23,963 nt of DNA, from contig JAEZFL010000147.1 of the NCBI GenBank assembly GCA_023417515.1, positions 1 through 23,963 of the forward strand. The letters run 5' to 3'. The notes under the pieces are model-generated. The model searched no databases. It worked only from the letters and a program-made list of their open reading frames with translations, and was not told where the DNA came from. The translations under genes and the position numbers were made by a program. The stretch comes from Pseudomonadota bacterium. GTDB lineage: Bacteria > Pseudomonadota > Alphaproteobacteria > Sphingomonadales > Sphingomonadaceae. Positions 8,381 to 15,635 of this stretch are shown here, one piece after another (position 1 is the first letter of the stretch; every line of letters starts with the position of its first letter).

Positions 8381-8460
8381 CCTCCCCAAGCTCGCTTGGG
8401 GAGGGGGACCATCGGCTTCGCATGGTCCCCCTCCCCACGAGGCTGCGCCTCGCAGGGAGG
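8381..8460. repeat. Cluster of three nested palindromes (REP-like) between convergent genes
   Basis: Three hairpins are packed into 80 bases: CCTCCCCAAG (8381-8390) with 8395-8404; a 12-base stem 8401-8412 with 8422-8433; and CGAGGC (8438-8443) with 8447-8452, flanked by CCTCCC (8430-8435) with GGGAGG (8455-8460). The CTCCCC/GGGGAG arms resemble those inside trpB. It fills the gap between asd and the minus-strand oxidoreductase gene and may serve as a bidirectional terminator, though neither side has a U-run. Confidence 0.8.
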
Positions 8461-8462
8461 AA

Positions 8463-9422
8463 CTAGAGTTTCGCGACCAGCTCGCGCTTGGCTTCCTCAT
8501 ATTCGGCGGCGAGCTTGGCGATGTACGCGCCGGCGGGGAGGACGTCCTTGACCGCGCCGATGCCCTGGCCCGAGCCCCAGATGTCGCGCCAGGCCTTGGC
8601 CCCCGTGGCGCTCTCGAAGTTCATCGTCTTGACGTCCCCCTGCGGGAGATTGTCCGGGTCCATTCCGGCAGCCTCGATCGAGGCGCGCAGATAATTGCCG
8701 TGGATGCCGGTGAACAGGTTCGAATAGACGATGTCCGACGCTCGGCCGTCGACGATCCCCTGCTTGTAGGCCTCGGCGGCATTGGCCTCTTCCGTCGCGA
8801 CGAAGGGCGAGCCGATATAAGCGAGGTCGGCGCCCATCGCCTGGGCGGCGAGGATCGAACGGCCGGTGGAGATGGAGCCTGACAGGAGCAGAGGCCCGTC
8901 GAACCATTCGCGGATCTCCTGGACGAGCGCGAAGGGCGACAGTGTGCCGGCATGGCCCCCGGCACCGGCGGCGACCGCGATCAGGCCGTCCGCGCCCTTG
9001 TCCACCGCCTTGCGGGCGAAGCGGTCGTGGATGATGTCGTGGAGGGTGATCCCGCCCCACGAATGGACGCCGTCATTGACCTCCGGGATCGCGCCGAGCG
9101 AGGTGATGACGATCGGCACCTTCCACTTGGCGCAGGTCGCCATGTCCTGCTCGAGCCTGTCGTTGGAGCGGTGGACGATCTGGTTGACCGCGAACGGCGC
9201 CGCGGGCGTGTCCGGATGGTCGCGATCCCAGGCGGAAAGCTCCTCGGTGATCCGGTGGAGCCATTCGTCGACCAGGCTTTGCGGCCGAGCGTTCAGCGCC
9301 GGGAAGCTGCCGACGATGCCCGCCTTGCACTGGGCGATCACCAGGTCCGGGTTGGACACGATGAACAGGGGCGCACCGACGGCGGGTAGGCGCAGGCGAT
9401 CGAAGATGGGGGGGAGGCTCAT
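8463..9422 (-). CDS. FMN-dependent oxidoreductase, nitronate monooxygenase-like
   Basis: The 319-residue protein is a TIM-barrel flavoenzyme of the nitronate monooxygenase (2-nitropropane dioxygenase-like) family, which uses FMN and oxygen to oxidise alkyl nitronates; many members have other, unknown substrates. Signatures are GAPLFIVSNPDLVIAQCKAGIVGSFPALNAR at the N-terminus, AAGAGGHAGTLSPFALVQEI, and the phosphate-binding LLSGSISTGRSILAAQAMGADLAYIGSPFVAT. I chose ATG 9422, giving MSLPPIFDRL; a TTG at 9443 would add seven residues. Neither has a clear Shine-Dalgarno. The gene begins 36 bases after trpA on the same strand, so it may ride on the trp transcript although tryptophan synthesis does not need it. 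The palindrome cluster lies immediately after its stop. Confidence 0.88.
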   Translation of the reverse strand: MSLPPIFDRLRLPAVGAPLFIVSNPDLVIAQCKAGIVGSFPALNARPQSLVDEWLHRITEELSAWDRDHPDTPAAPFAVNQIVHRSNDRLEQDMATCAKWKVPIVITSLGAIPEVNDGVHSWGGITLHDIIHDRFARKAVDKGADGLIAVAAGAGGHAGTLSPFALVQEIREWFDGPLLLSGSISTGRSILAAQAMGADLAYIGSPFVATEEANAAEAYKQGIVDGRASDIVYSNLFTGIHGNYLRASIEAAGMDPDNLPQGDVKTMNFESATGAKAWRDIWGSGQGIGAVKDVLPAGAYIAKLAAEYEEAKRELVAKL

Positions 9423-9458
9423 GACGGCTGCGTAGCGAATCAAAACGGAGCGGGGAAG

Positions 9459-10277
9459 CTACTCGCCGACTCTCTTCAGGTGGGGCGGCAACTTCGTGGC
9501 GGCCTTCATCTCGGCAACGAAGCTTCGGACCGCCGCGAGATCGCCTTCCTCCAGTAACTTCACGATCGCCGAACCGCTGATCGCGCCAGCGGCACCGGCC
9601 TCCAGCGCCTGAACGACATGCCCCGGGGTCGAGATGCCGAAGCCGAGGACAGGTGGCGGCGCGCCCAATGCGCCGAGCGCGGCGAGCAGGGCGCGATGGT
9701 CCAGCTCCATGGCGCGCTCGGCGCCGGTGACTCCCTTGCGGGCCACGCAATAAGTGTAGCCGCGCGCCATTCGGGCGATCCGCTGCAAGGTCGGGGGCGG
9801 GGTGTTCGGAGCGGCGATCAGGACTGGGGCGACCCCGGCGCCGATCGCCGAAGCGACGAAGGGCGACGCTTCCAGCGCGGGCACGTCGGCCACCAGCACG
9901 CTGTCGACGCCGGCGGTGGCGGCGGCACGGTAAAAGGCGTCGCGGCCGGGTGCGAGGACGATATTGGCATAGGTGAGGATTCCGACGGGGACATCCGGAT
10001 GGCGCTCACGGAATCCGGCGAGCAGGCCCAGGCAATCCCGCGGCGTCACGCCCTGGCGAAGCGCGCGCTCGGCGGCGGCCTGGATCGTGGGGCCGTCGGC
10101 GACCGGATCGGAGAAGGGGATTCCGACCTCGATCATGTCGGCGCCGGCTTCGACGAGCAGGTCGAGGATCCGGGCGCTGGCTTCCAGGTCCGGATCGCCG
10201 AGCATGACGAAGGCACCGAAGGCGCCTTCGCCGCGCTGGCGGAGCCGGTGGAACATCGCGGCATAGCGCACGGTCAT
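9459..10277 (-). CDS. trpA: Tryptophan synthase alpha chain
   Basis: TrpA splits indole-3-glycerol phosphate into indole and glyceraldehyde 3-phosphate and channels the indole to TrpB. The 272 residues match the family. Key segments are GAFVMLGDPD near residue 20, GADMIEVGIPFSDPVADGPTIQAA (catalytic Glu and Asp in the EVGIPFSDP stretch), and GFGISTPGHV with GAAGAISGSAIVK for phosphate binding. ATG 10277 overlaps the trpB stop as ATGA, so the two subunits are probably translated in fixed ratio. The frame is open 29 codons further upstream, but those codons fall in the palindromic element and read as low-complexity sequence (PHPNPSPRGGGA), so they are rejected. Confidence 0.97.
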   Translation of the reverse strand: MTVRYAAMFHRLRQRGEGAFGAFVMLGDPDLEASARILDLLVEAGADMIEVGIPFSDPVADGPTIQAAAERALRQGVTPRDCLGLLAGFRERHPDVPVGILTYANIVLAPGRDAFYRAAATAGVDSVLVADVPALEASPFVASAIGAGVAPVLIAAPNTPPPTLQRIARMARGYTYCVARKGVTGAERAMELDHRALLAALGALGAPPPVLGFGISTPGHVVQALEAGAAGAISGSAIVKLLEEGDLAAVRSFVAEMKAATKLPPHLKRVGE

Positions 10278-11593
10278 AGCCCCTCCCCCTCGTGGGGAGG
10301 GGTTGGGGTGGGGGCCAGCCGCGTCGGCGGCTGGATGAGTCTGGATATTGCGCCCTCGGCACAAGTCCTTTCCTCAGCGGACGCCGCCGGCCCCCCACCA
10401 ATCTCCCCCACAAGGGGGGAGGCAAGAGACCCCAGCAGGCGCTGGGCCTGTTCCATGTCCTTGTCGCCGCGACCGGACAGGTTGACGACGATGATTGTTC
10501 CTTCAGTCGCTTCTTCCGCAATCTTGAGAGCGTGTGCGAGGGCGTGGGCGGACTCGAAGGCGCAGATGATGCCTTCCGAGCGGGCAAGCAAAGCGAAGGC
10601 GGCGAGCGCCTCGCGGTCGGTGGCGCCGACATAGTCGGCACGGCCGCTGTCCTTGAGGAAGGCATGCTCGGGGCCGACCGCCGGATAATCGAGACCGGCG
10701 GACACCGACCAGCTCTCGCTGATCTGACCATGTTCGTCCTGAAGGACATAGGTTTCGGAGCCGTGGAGGATGCCCGGCCGGCCGCGCAGCAACGTCGCAC
10801 CATGTTCGGTCCCGTCCAGGCCCTTGCCGGCCGCCTCGACGCCGATCAGGCGCACGCTCTCGTCACCGATGAAATCCGCGAACAGGCCGATGGCGTTGGA
10901 GCCTCCGCCGACCGCGGCGATGGCCGCATCGGGCAGGCGTCCCTCGGCCGCCAGGATCTGCGCCCGAGCCTCGCGGCCGATCACACGCTGATATTCGCGG
11001 ACCATGAGGGGAAACGGGTGGGGTCCGGCAACGGTGCCGAGCAGATAATGCGTGTCGGCAAAGCTCGCGGTCCAGTCGCGCAACGCCTCGTTGATCGCGT
11101 CCTTGAGGCCGCGCTGGCCGCTCTCCACGGGAACGACTTCGGCGCCCATCAACTGCATTCTAAAGACGTTGAGCTTCTGCCGCTCGACATCGTGGGCGCC
11201 CATGTAGATTCGGGTTTCCAGGCCGAACAGCGCGCCGGCGAGGGCGGTGGCGACGCCATGCTGGCCGGCGCCGGTCTCCGCGATCAGCCGGGTCTTGCCC
11301 ATTCGGCGGGCGAGCAGCGCCTGGCCGAGCACCTGGTTGGTCTTGTGCGCCCCGCCGTGGAGCAGGTCCTCGCGCTTCAGATAGATGCGCGCCCGTGGGG
11401 TCGAGAGGTTGCGACATAGAGTCAACGGCGTCGGACGCCCGGCATAAGTGGCGAGGAGGCTTCCGAGCTCGGCGGCGAACCCCTCGTCCTCCTGTGCGTC
11501 GAGGAATGCGGCCTCGAGCTGCTCGAGCGCCGGCATCAGGATTTCGGGGACATAGGTCCCGCCATAAGCGCCGAAGCGGCCGTCTAGGCGCAT
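10274..11593 (-). CDS. trpB: Tryptophan synthase beta chain with a C-terminal tail encoded by palindromes
   Basis: TrpB joins indole and serine to give tryptophan, using pyridoxal phosphate on K84 (GGAHKTNQ). Other signatures are LKREDLLHGG, ETGAGQHGVATA, the cofactor phosphate loop VGGGSNAIG and the ending VNLSGRGDKD. Family members are usually about 400 residues and end some 10-15 residues after GRGDKD; here GRGDKD ends at residue 379 and the protein runs to 439. The extra residues, about 389-439 (SLASPLVGEIGGG... to PTPPHEGEGL), are rich in Pro, Gly and Ala and are encoded by an inverted pair of palindromes at 10280-10421. ATG 11593 overlaps the trpCF end by 10 bases, and the stop overlaps trpA. 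The enzyme core looks intact; the tail is probably disordered. Confidence 0.96.
   Translation of the reverse strand: MRLDGRFGAYGGTYVPEILMPALEQLEAAFLDAQEDEGFAAELGSLLATYAGRPTPLTLCRNLSTPRARIYLKREDLLHGGAHKTNQVLGQALLARRMGKTRLIAETGAGQHGVATALAGALFGLETRIYMGAHDVERQKLNVFRMQLMGAEVVPVESGQRGLKDAINEALRDWTASFADTHYLLGTVAGPHPFPLMVREYQRVIGREARAQILAAEGRLPDAAIAAVGGGSNAIGLFADFIGDESVRLIGVEAAGKGLDGTEHGATLLRGRPGILHGSETYVLQDEHGQISESWSVSAGLDYPAVGPEHAFLKDSGRADYVGATDREALAAFALLARSEGIICAFESAHALAHALKIAEEATEGTIIVVNLSGRGDKDMEQAQRLLGSLASPLVGEIGGGPAASAEERTCAEGAISRLIQPPTRLAPTPTPPHEGEGL
10280..10421. repeat. REPIN-like inverted pair of palindromes inside the trpB 3' end
   Basis: One palindrome (CCCCTCCCC 10280-10288 with GGGGAGGGG 10294-10302, loop CTCGT) is followed by GGTTGGGGTGGGGGCC-type sequence. 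Some 70 bases later a second (CTCCCCC 10403-10409 with GGGGGAG 10415-10421) is preceded by the near reverse complement of that flank (GGCCCCCCACCAATC). Two similar units in opposite orientation around a spacer is the layout of a REPIN or small MITE. The whole element lies in the trpB reading frame without interrupting it. Confidence 0.72.
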
Positions 11594-12981
11594 GCGGCGT
11601 CTCCGCGGGCATGGGGGCGCAGGGCTTCGAAGAAGGCGGCGAGCTTGTCCGCATCCTTGCGTCCCGGGGCGGCCTCGACTCCGGAGCCGACGTCGAGCGC
11701 GTAGACGCCGAGCGCGGCCGCGGCGCGGGCGTTGGCGGGGCTGAGGCCGCCGGCGAGGAGCGAGCGGTCGAGGTCGGCGCGGTCGGCGATGCGGCTCCAG
11801 TCGAAGCTCATGCCGGTTCCGCCGGAGCGGCCGGCAATTGCGGTATCGAACAGCATCCGGTTGGCGCCTTCGCGCTCCGGGACCGTGTCGCTCACGCCGC
11901 TCGCTGCCCAGATTTCAATATCTTCCGGCAGGATATTGCGAAGTCCTCTGATATAGGCGGAGTCCTCGTCGCCATGGAGCTGCACGGCATCCAGCCCGAG
12001 CTCGCGCGCCGTAAGGGCGACCTGCATGAGCCGTTCGTTGCGAAACACGCCGACGCTGGGGACGCCCTCGGCAGCGATCGTGCGGGCCTGATCGACGGTG
12101 ATCGCGCGCGGCGTGCCGGGGACGAAGACCATTCCGACATGGCTGGCGCCGGCTGCGACCGCCGAGTCCGCGTCGGCGGCGGTGGTGAGGCCGCAGACCT
12201 TGACCCGGCCGAAAGCGAGGGCCCGCGCGGCCTCGGCGGGGCGGGGCGCCTTCATCAGCGCCGAGCCGACCAGGAAGGCGTCGGCGTGGGGCGCGAGCCG
12301 CTCGACGTCGCCGCGCCCCGAAATCCCTGATTCCGCCACGACCAGCCGGTCCTTCGGCACCAAAGGCGCGAGCCGTCCGGTGACGGCGAGGTCGACCTCG
12401 AGCGTCCTGAGGTCGCGGTTGTTGATCCCGATGAGGGTGGCGCCGATGGCGACGGCGCGGCGCACCTCCGTCTCGTCATGGGCCTCGACCAGCGCGTCCA
12501 TGCCGAGCGACGCCGCCTCGGCCATGACGTCACGCGCCATCGCATCGTCGAGCACCGACAGCATGACCAGCACCGCGTCGGCGCCGTGCAGGCGCGCTTC
12601 CGCCACCTGGCGCGGATCGACGACGAAATCCTTGGCGAGGATCGGCCCGTCGAACGCGGCGCGCACCGCCGCCAGATCGGGGTAGGAGCCGCCGAAATAG
12701 GGGGTGTCGAGCAGAACGCTGATCGCATCGGCCGCGCCGCGATAGGCCCGGGCGATCGCCGCCGGGTCGGCCTCGGCGCGCAGAGTCCCTTCGGTGGGGG
12801 ACGCGCGCTTCACCTCCATGATGAAACGCGCGCCCGGTCGCGCCAGCGCGGCCGCAAGGCTGCGCGTCGTCCGGCCGGCATGGCTCCTGAGCTCGGCGAG
12901 CGAGCGCTCGCCGAGCCGAGCGGCCACATCCTGCCGCTTGCGAGCGACGATCGCGCCGAGGATTCCCGACGGCTCAATCAT
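11584..12981 (-). CDS. trpCF: Bifunctional indole-3-glycerol phosphate synthase / phosphoribosylanthranilate isomerase
   Basis: One uninterrupted 465-residue frame carries two consecutive pathway enzymes. Residues 1-255 are TrpC: EVKRASPTEG with E56 and K58, ILAKDFVVD (K117), INNRDLRTLEVDL and VVAESGI. Residues 258-465 are TrpF: C263 in KVCGLT as general base, VGVFRN, VQLHGDED, D379 in LFDTAIAGRSGGTG as general acid, and LAGGLSPANA with LDVGSGVE for phosphate. The linker (APRPAEAARALAFGR) is very short. E. coli has such a fusion; in many alphaproteobacteria trpC and trpF are separate genes, trpF next to trpB. ATG 12981 overlaps the trpD stop by eight bases; the frame continues upstream but without similarity. 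The stop lies inside the trpB start region. Both activities look intact. Confidence 0.95.
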   Translation of the reverse strand: MIEPSGILGAIVARKRQDVAARLGERSLAELRSHAGRTTRSLAAALARPGARFIMEVKRASPTEGTLRAEADPAAIARAYRGAADAISVLLDTPYFGGSYPDLAAVRAAFDGPILAKDFVVDPRQVAEARLHGADAVLVMLSVLDDAMARDVMAEAASLGMDALVEAHDETEVRRAVAIGATLIGINNRDLRTLEVDLAVTGRLAPLVPKDRLVVAESGISGRGDVERLAPHADAFLVGSALMKAPRPAEAARALAFGRVKVCGLTTAADADSAVAAGASHVGMVFVPGTPRAITVDQARTIAAEGVPSVGVFRNERLMQVALTARELGLDAVQLHGDEDSAYIRGLRNILPEDIEIWAASGVSDTVPEREGANRMLFDTAIAGRSGGTGMSFDWSRIADRADLDRSLLAGGLSPANARAAAALGVYALDVGSGVEAAPGRKDADKLAAFFEALRPHARGDAACA

Positions 12982-14035
12982 TGGTGATCGCCACCAGGGC
13001 CTGCAGCCGGCGGAACGGCTCGCCCGAGCCAAGCGCCTGATGGGCAAGGCCGGCGCCTTCGCCGAGATCCCGGGCGAGGCCTGCGGTCATCAGCAACGCC
13101 CCGGCGTTGAGCGCGACCGCCGCGGTTTCGGCGGCCGTGCCATATCCCATAAGCAATGCCTTCAGCCGCTCGGCATTCTCCTCCGGTCCGCCTCCGGTCA
13201 GCGCCTGCAGCGGCGCCAGCGCGATGCCGGCCTGTGCGGGGCTGAGCGTGACGCGTGTGGCGACGCCCTGGCGGATGTGGATTGCGTCGGTTTCGCCATG
13301 GAGGGCGACCTCATCGAGCCCGGCGCCGTGGACGACCATCGCCCTGGTGACGCCGAGGCCGATGAGCGTGGTCGCCACCGGATCGAGCAGGGCCGGGTCG
13401 GCGACTCCAAGCAGCTGTACGCCCGGCCGCGCGGGGTTCACGCAGGGCCCCAGCACGTTCATCACCGTGCGCACCTTGAGCGCCCGGCGCACCGGCCCGG
13501 CATGGCGCAGGCCCGGATGATAATGCGGAGCGAACAGGAAGCAGATGCCGATCTCGTCGAGCGCCCGGCGCGAGAGGGCCGGGTCGACGTCAAGGCGGAC
13601 TCCGAGCCGCTCGAGCACGTCGGCCGAGCCGCATTTCGACGTCACCGACCGGTTGCCGTGCTTGGCGACGGGAAGCCCCGCCGCGGCAGCGACGAAGGCG
13701 ACGGCGGTCGACAGGTTGATCGTGCCGGAAGCGTCGCCGCCGGTGCCGCAGCTGTCGGCGAACAGATAATCGGGCCGCTCGAACGGCAAAGCGGCGGCGC
13801 GCAGCGCGCGGGCCGCGCCGATCAGCTCGTCGCTGGTCTCGCCCTTGACCTTGAGCGCGATGAGCAAAGCGGCAATCTCGGTCTCGCCGAGGTCGCCGGC
13901 GACCAGCGCCTCGAACAGGGCCTGACTTTCATCGACGGCGAGCGACTCGCCGCTGCAGAGCCGGGCGAGCAGAGCAGCGGGCTGAGGACGGTCGAGAAGC
14001 GTGGCGTCGGCACTGATTTGAGTGTCCATGTACAT
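12974..14035 (-). CDS. trpD: Anthranilate phosphoribosyltransferase
   Basis: TrpD transfers phosphoribose from PRPP to anthranilate. The 353 residues carry the glycine loop CGTGGD (96-101), the NLST segment, and KHGNRSVTSKCGSADVLE (from residue 125) for PRPP and anthranilate binding; RRALKVRTVMNVLGPCVNPA is also typical. I chose ATG 14035 because AAGGA lies seven bases upstream; ATG 14029 (MDTQ) is the alternative, and ATG 14071 would begin inside the attenuator U-run. No glutamine amidotransferase domain is fused, so trpG must be separate. It is the first structural gene of the operon and lies 36 bases past the attenuator terminator, which should control it and all genes down to trpA. Confidence 0.97.
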   Translation of the reverse strand: MYMDTQISADATLLDRPQPAALLARLCSGESLAVDESQALFEALVAGDLGETEIAALLIALKVKGETSDELIGAARALRAAALPFERPDYLFADSCGTGGDASGTINLSTAVAFVAAAAGLPVAKHGNRSVTSKCGSADVLERLGVRLDVDPALSRRALDEIGICFLFAPHYHPGLRHAGPVRRALKVRTVMNVLGPCVNPARPGVQLLGVADPALLDPVATTLIGLGVTRAMVVHGAGLDEVALHGETDAIHIRQGVATRVTLSPAQAGIALAPLQALTGGGPEENAERLKALLMGYGTAAETAAVALNAGALLMTAGLARDLGEGAGLAHQALGSGEPFRRLQALVAITND

Positions 14036-14070
14036 GACGAAATCCTTGGAAGAGCATGGAAAAAGGCACA

Positions 14071-14097
14071 AAAAAACCCGCCGGAAAGGCGGGCTTT
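14071..14097 (-). terminator. Attenuator terminator of the trp operon
   Basis: On the minus strand AAGCCCGCC (14097 down to 14089) pairs with GGCGGGTTT (14083 down to 14075) around a five-base loop and runs into seven U (14077-14071). It lies between the Trp-rich leader frame and trpD, inside the leader transcript. A further stem, GAACG/CGTTC (14132-14128 with 14113-14109), just upstream is a candidate competing element; I could not settle the antiterminator pairing by eye. Confidence 0.88.
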
Positions 14098-14130
14098 GGC
14101 GGGTGTTCGAACGGTCTTAGAGAGCCGCGT

Positions 14131-14259
14131 TCACCATCGCTCGAGCAAGTCCGCCCCGGGGGAGTCGTTCCACCACCAATGCCAGGCCTGACCATGGACG
14201 CGCGCCGAGGCAGCCGCACAAGCGGCGGCGCGAACGGTGGAGGCGGCGCGGTTCGTCAT
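14131..14259 (-). CDS. trpL: Trp leader peptide of the attenuator
   Basis: This 42-residue frame contains five tryptophans: a W-H-W-W-W run at residues 26-30 (codons at 14170-14184) and W42 as the last residue before TGA. Tryptophan is normally the rarest residue, so the clustering just upstream of an intrinsic terminator is strong evidence for a leader peptide. Starved ribosomes should stall on the Trp codons and favour an antiterminator; charged tRNA should let the terminator form and spare the cell trpD-trpA expression. ATG 14259 lacks any Shine-Dalgarno, and a promoter-like sequence ends just before it, so the transcript may begin at or near the ATG. The N-terminal half (MTNRAASTVRAAACAAASAR) is Ala/Arg-rich. 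It is longer than the 14-residue rhizobial TrpL; a later start cannot be excluded, but no ATG or GTG lies between codon 1 and the Trp run. Confidence 0.85.
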   Translation of the reverse strand: MTNRAASTVRAAACAAASARVHGQAWHWWWNDSPGADLLERW

Positions 14260-14267
14260 GGCCGGCT

Positions 14268-14297
14268 AAAATGGCGGACGCGGGCGGGCCGCGTCAA
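14268..14297 (-). promoter_or_regulatory. Candidate trp promoter
   Basis: On the minus strand TTGACG (14297-14292) is a good -35 box; CATTTT (14273-14268) follows after 18 bases as a weak -10, with TTTTAG (14271-14266) as the alternative at 20. Either places the transcription start at about 14258-14261, at the trpL ATG. The -10 match is poor, so this is tentative. Confidence 0.38.
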
Positions 14298-14445
14298 CCC
14301 GCCAAATCCGCCGAGTCGCTTTCCCGGCGCGGAACAGTCGTTCCGACGTCATGGCGCCGCCCGCGTTGGACATGGTAGCGGCCGAGGCTATTGAAGCGAT
14401 TGCTGGAAATGCCGCGCGTGGGCGCCGGCATGTCGAAAGGACCGG

Positions 14446-15546
14446 ATGGCGGGGCGCAAGCGCGACGGGCTGCTGATCGCTGGGGGCGGACTTTCGGGTT
14501 GCCTCGCCGCCCTCGCCATGGCCAGCAAGCGTCCGGACGTGCCGGTCCTGCTCATCGAGGAGAGCGAGCGCTTCGGCGGCGACCAGACCTGGTCCTACTT
14601 CGACACCGACATCGACGACGAGGATCGCTGGCTCGTCGAGCCTCTGACCGCTCATCGCTGGCCCGGATATTATGTCGCCTTTCCGGGGCACAGCCGCAAA
14701 TTCCGCACCGGTTACAACAGCATCCGTTCGGATGAGCTCGACGCTCATGTTCGGGCGGTACTTCGTCCGGAGCAATATCGCCTCGGCACGCGAATCGCCG
14801 CGGTGCGCGAACGCGAGATCGTGCTCACCGACGGCGAGACCATCAAGGCGGACGGCGCGATCGATGCGCGCGGAGCGGCGAACCTGTCGATGCTGGATCT
14901 GGGCTGGCGCAAATTCGTCGGCCGCGACTATCTTTTCGAGCGGCCGCACGGGCTCGACCAACCGGTGGTGATCGACGCGACGGTGGCGCAGGACGACGGC
15001 TATCGCTTCGTCTCCTGCCTGCCGCTCGACGAGCGGCGCATGCACGTCGAGGACCATGATTATTCGACTAGCCCGGATCTGGATCCGGGCGCGGTCGGGG
15101 CGCGGCTCGACGCCTATGTCGCCAAGCGGCGCTGGGCGCCGGGAGCGGTCGTTCGTGAGGAAAGCGGCGCTCTTCCGGTACCGGTCGGCGGCGATATCGA
15201 GGCGTTCCTGCGCATCGGCGGGGCGCGCGTGGCAAAGCTGGGCCTGAGGGGCGGATTGTTCCATCCGACGACCGGCCACGCCTTGCCCGATGCGGTGCGG
15301 ACGGCGGCGATGCTGGCGCAGCAGGCGAGCTTCGACGGGGCCGCGCTGCACGATCTGTTCGCCGGCCATTCCCTCAAATTGTGGAAGCAGCGCGGCTTCT
15401 ATCGGGTCTTCAACACCGGCCTGCTCGGCGGCGACGCCCCGACGGCGATGGAGCGGCTCTACCGGCTCCAGGGCAGCCTGATCGACCGCTTCTTCGCGGG
15501 CAAGCCGACCGCTTTCGACCGGATTCGGATCGGCCGCGGCGGCTAG
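14446..15546 (+). CDS. crtY: Lycopene beta-cyclase
   Basis: CrtY closes the beta-ionone rings of lycopene to make beta-carotene, a step towards the yellow-orange carotenoids of many sphingomonads. The 366 residues begin with a dinucleotide-binding fold (LLIAGGGLSGCLAALAMA, 9-26) and show the CrtY hallmarks DQTWSYFDTD (about 48-57), SDELDAHV, FVGRDY and FHPTTGHALPDAVR, plus a terminal segment with RGFYRVFNTGLLGG and ERLYRL. ATG 14446 follows AAAGGA by five bases. No other carotenoid gene is in the window, so lycopene must come from crtE/crtB/crtI elsewhere. The gene diverges from the trp operon; 187 bases separate the two start codons (crtY and trpL). The next gene follows after 89 bases on the same strand. 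Confidence 0.93.
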   Translation: MAGRKRDGLLIAGGGLSGCLAALAMASKRPDVPVLLIEESERFGGDQTWSYFDTDIDDEDRWLVEPLTAHRWPGYYVAFPGHSRKFRTGYNSIRSDELDAHVRAVLRPEQYRLGTRIAAVREREIVLTDGETIKADGAIDARGAANLSMLDLGWRKFVGRDYLFERPHGLDQPVVIDATVAQDDGYRFVSCLPLDERRMHVEDHDYSTSPDLDPGAVGARLDAYVAKRRWAPGAVVREESGALPVPVGGDIEAFLRIGGARVAKLGLRGGLFHPTTGHALPDAVRTAAMLAQQASFDGAALHDLFAGHSLKLWKQRGFYRVFNTGLLGGDAPTAMERLYRLQGSLIDRFFAGKPTAFDRIRIGRGG

Positions 15547-15593
15547 CGACCGCTCGACCCGGGGCCCGACCCGGCGGCTTTCCCCTTCGAGGG

Positions 15594-15609
15594 TTAAATC
15601 GGCTTTAAC
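15594..15609. promoter_or_regulatory. CtrA-type binding motif
   Basis: TTAA (15594-15597), seven bases, then TTAAC (15605-15609) match the CtrA consensus TTAA-N7-TTAAC exactly, within a perfect 7-base inverted repeat (GGTTAAA 15592-15598 with TTTAACC 15604-15610). It lies 26 bases before the chemoreceptor start. AT-rich words are scarce here, so chance is less likely. CtrA commonly controls motility and chemotaxis genes in alphaproteobacteria. Confidence 0.55.
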
Positions 15610-15635
15610 CAGAATGGTCTAGCCGATCGTCCAAG

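Noticed and set aside
8373..8462. CRISPR-like appearance of the repeated CTCCCC/GGGGAG words
   Set aside because: The repeats are overlapping palindromes without regular spacers or cas genes; they are REP-type elements.
14266..15369. A 367-codon minus-strand frame opposite crtY
   Set aside because: No motif, and crtY on the plus strand has full family signatures and a ribosome site.
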